The translations under genes and the position numbers were made by a program. Positions 63,572 through 64,000 of a stretch of DNA of 64,000 nucleotides are shown here, one piece after another (the stretch's first letter is position 1; each line of letters opens with the position of its first letter). The notes under the pieces are model-generated. The model ran no database searches. It saw only the letters and a program-made list of their open reading frames with translations, and was not told the origin of the DNA. The DNA comes from Limnobacter sp. 130 (lineage in GTDB: Bacteria > Pseudomonadota > Gammaproteobacteria > Burkholderiales > Burkholderiaceae_B): positions 248,001 through 312,000 of the forward strand of contig NZ_LR732330.1 of assembly GCF_902506325.1 (NCBI RefSeq), read 5' to 3'.

Positions 63572-64000
63572 TTACTCGCCCTTGATTGAAATGGTGTTCA
63601 AACCCTTGGCGCTGCCCTCGGGATCGGGTTTGTTACGCATCCAGTCGGCTGTGCGGAAAAATGACAACATCAGCCCTTCAATGACTTTCTCGGGCAGTTG
63701 CATGGCACGCAAGGCATTGACCATGCACAACAGCCATTGGTCACGGTCCTCACTGGAAATGGGAAAGGGCATGTGGCGCATGCGCAAACGTGGATGACCA
63801 AACTGGGGCGAATACAAGTCGGGACCACCCAACCAGCCCGACAGGAACAGGTAAAACTTTTCGCGTGAATGATTCAGGTGAACCGGGTGCAGCTTGCGAA
63901 TGCGCTCGAAATCGGGGTTTTGATCCATTTCGTCGTAAAACAGATCAACCAGCTTGCGCACGCCCACCTGTTGGTCTTCTGGCGTGTCGCCGAAGTAAAG
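63572..64000 (-). CDS. group II truncated haemoglobin, N-terminus cut by window edge
   Basis: At least 142 residues; the frame runs to the last base of the window, so the true start is outside (the visible edge reads LYFGDTPEDQQVGVRKLVD). The haem pocket is recognisable by HLNHSREKFYLFLSGWLGGP, the proximal His in RMRHMPFPI, and the Trp of RDQWLLCM typical of group II. Such globins handle oxygen or nitric oxide. It ends 2 nt before rmuC. Confidence 0.9.
   Translation of the reverse strand, partial: LYFGDTPEDQQVGVRKLVDLFYDEMDQNPDFERIRKLHPVHLNHSREKFYLFLSGWLGGPDLYSPQFGHPRLRMRHMPFPISSEDRDQWLLCMVNALRAMQLPEKVIEGLMLSFFRTADWMRNKPDPEGSAKGLNTISIKGE

Noticed and set aside
1-64000. tRNA, rRNA, CRISPR, integrase or transposase
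   Set aside because: No tRNA T-loop context, repeat-spacer pattern, DDE/IS or integrase motif was recognised on either strand; the gene order looks like core chromosome.

Overview
This 64 kb window looks like ordinary chromosome from a betaproteobacterium of the order Burkholderiales, with moderate GC. The basis is gene order: mltG-tmk-holB-pilZ-tatD opposite ygfZ-DUF4936; yceD-rpmF-plsX-fabHDG-acpP-fabF followed by rpoE-rseA-mucB-mucD-lepA-lepB-rnc-era-recO-pdxJ-acpS-nagZ; rluC opposite rne; and a membrane-bound formate dehydrogenase with DUF3305/DUF3306 partners. A Limnobacter-like organism would fit, but that is a guess. I see no tRNA, rRNA, CRISPR array, insertion sequence, integrase or phage gene.

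Layout. 1-2.6 kb: 5' part of a subtilisin-like protease (minus strand, runs off the window) and a PAS-type chemoreceptor. 2.6-7.2 kb: minus-strand operon mltG-tmk-holB-pilZ-tatD-ankyrin protein. 7.4-9.4 kb: ygfZ-DUF4936-NRDE. 9.4-11.4 kb: Dabb protein and an acyl-CoA ligase. 11.4-15.2 kb: selO, msrB, yciB, bolA and a parvulin isomerase. 15.3-22.5 kb: lepA to nagZ (translation, protein export, rRNA processing, pyridoxine, acyl-carrier activation, muropeptide recycling). 22.6-26.4 kb: sigma-E envelope stress module. 26.8-33.1 kb: fatty acid synthesis operon behind a near-consensus sigma-70 promoter. 33.2-37.5 kb: yceF, an RsmI-like methylase, a signal peptide peptidase, a Rieske protein, a HAD phosphatase and rluC. 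37.5-40.8 kb: RNase E behind a leader of about 380 nt. 41.0-54.2 kb: formate dehydrogenase (catalytic, FeS, lipoprotein and cytochrome b subunits, Tat-peptide protein, TorD-type chaperone, polyferredoxin), then DUF3306/DUF3305, then on the other strand moaA-fdhD-mobA-moeA for the molybdenum cofactor. 54.3-61.1 kb: a complete type I secretion operon. 61.1-64.0 kb: asparaginase, rmuC and a truncated haemoglobin cut by the window edge.

How it works together. From 41 to 54 kb almost everything serves one respiratory formate dehydrogenase: cofactor synthesis, sulfur insertion, export chaperone and electron carriers. Its main operon has a near-perfect sigma-54 promoter (48931-48946) with two inverted repeats upstream in enhancer position. 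The type I secretion operon is the most unusual part: the gene between the adaptor and the outer-membrane protein encodes an acidic, cysteine-rich protein with no N-terminal signal peptide, and the TolC-like protein carries an extra C-terminal NTF2/Cds6-like domain. These two observations and the sigma-54 arrangement are my leading candidates for something undescribed. Several RNA-level signals are also worth checking: a hairpin that hides the rpoE ribosome binding site, a terminator abutting the lepA start codon, and the structured rne leader.
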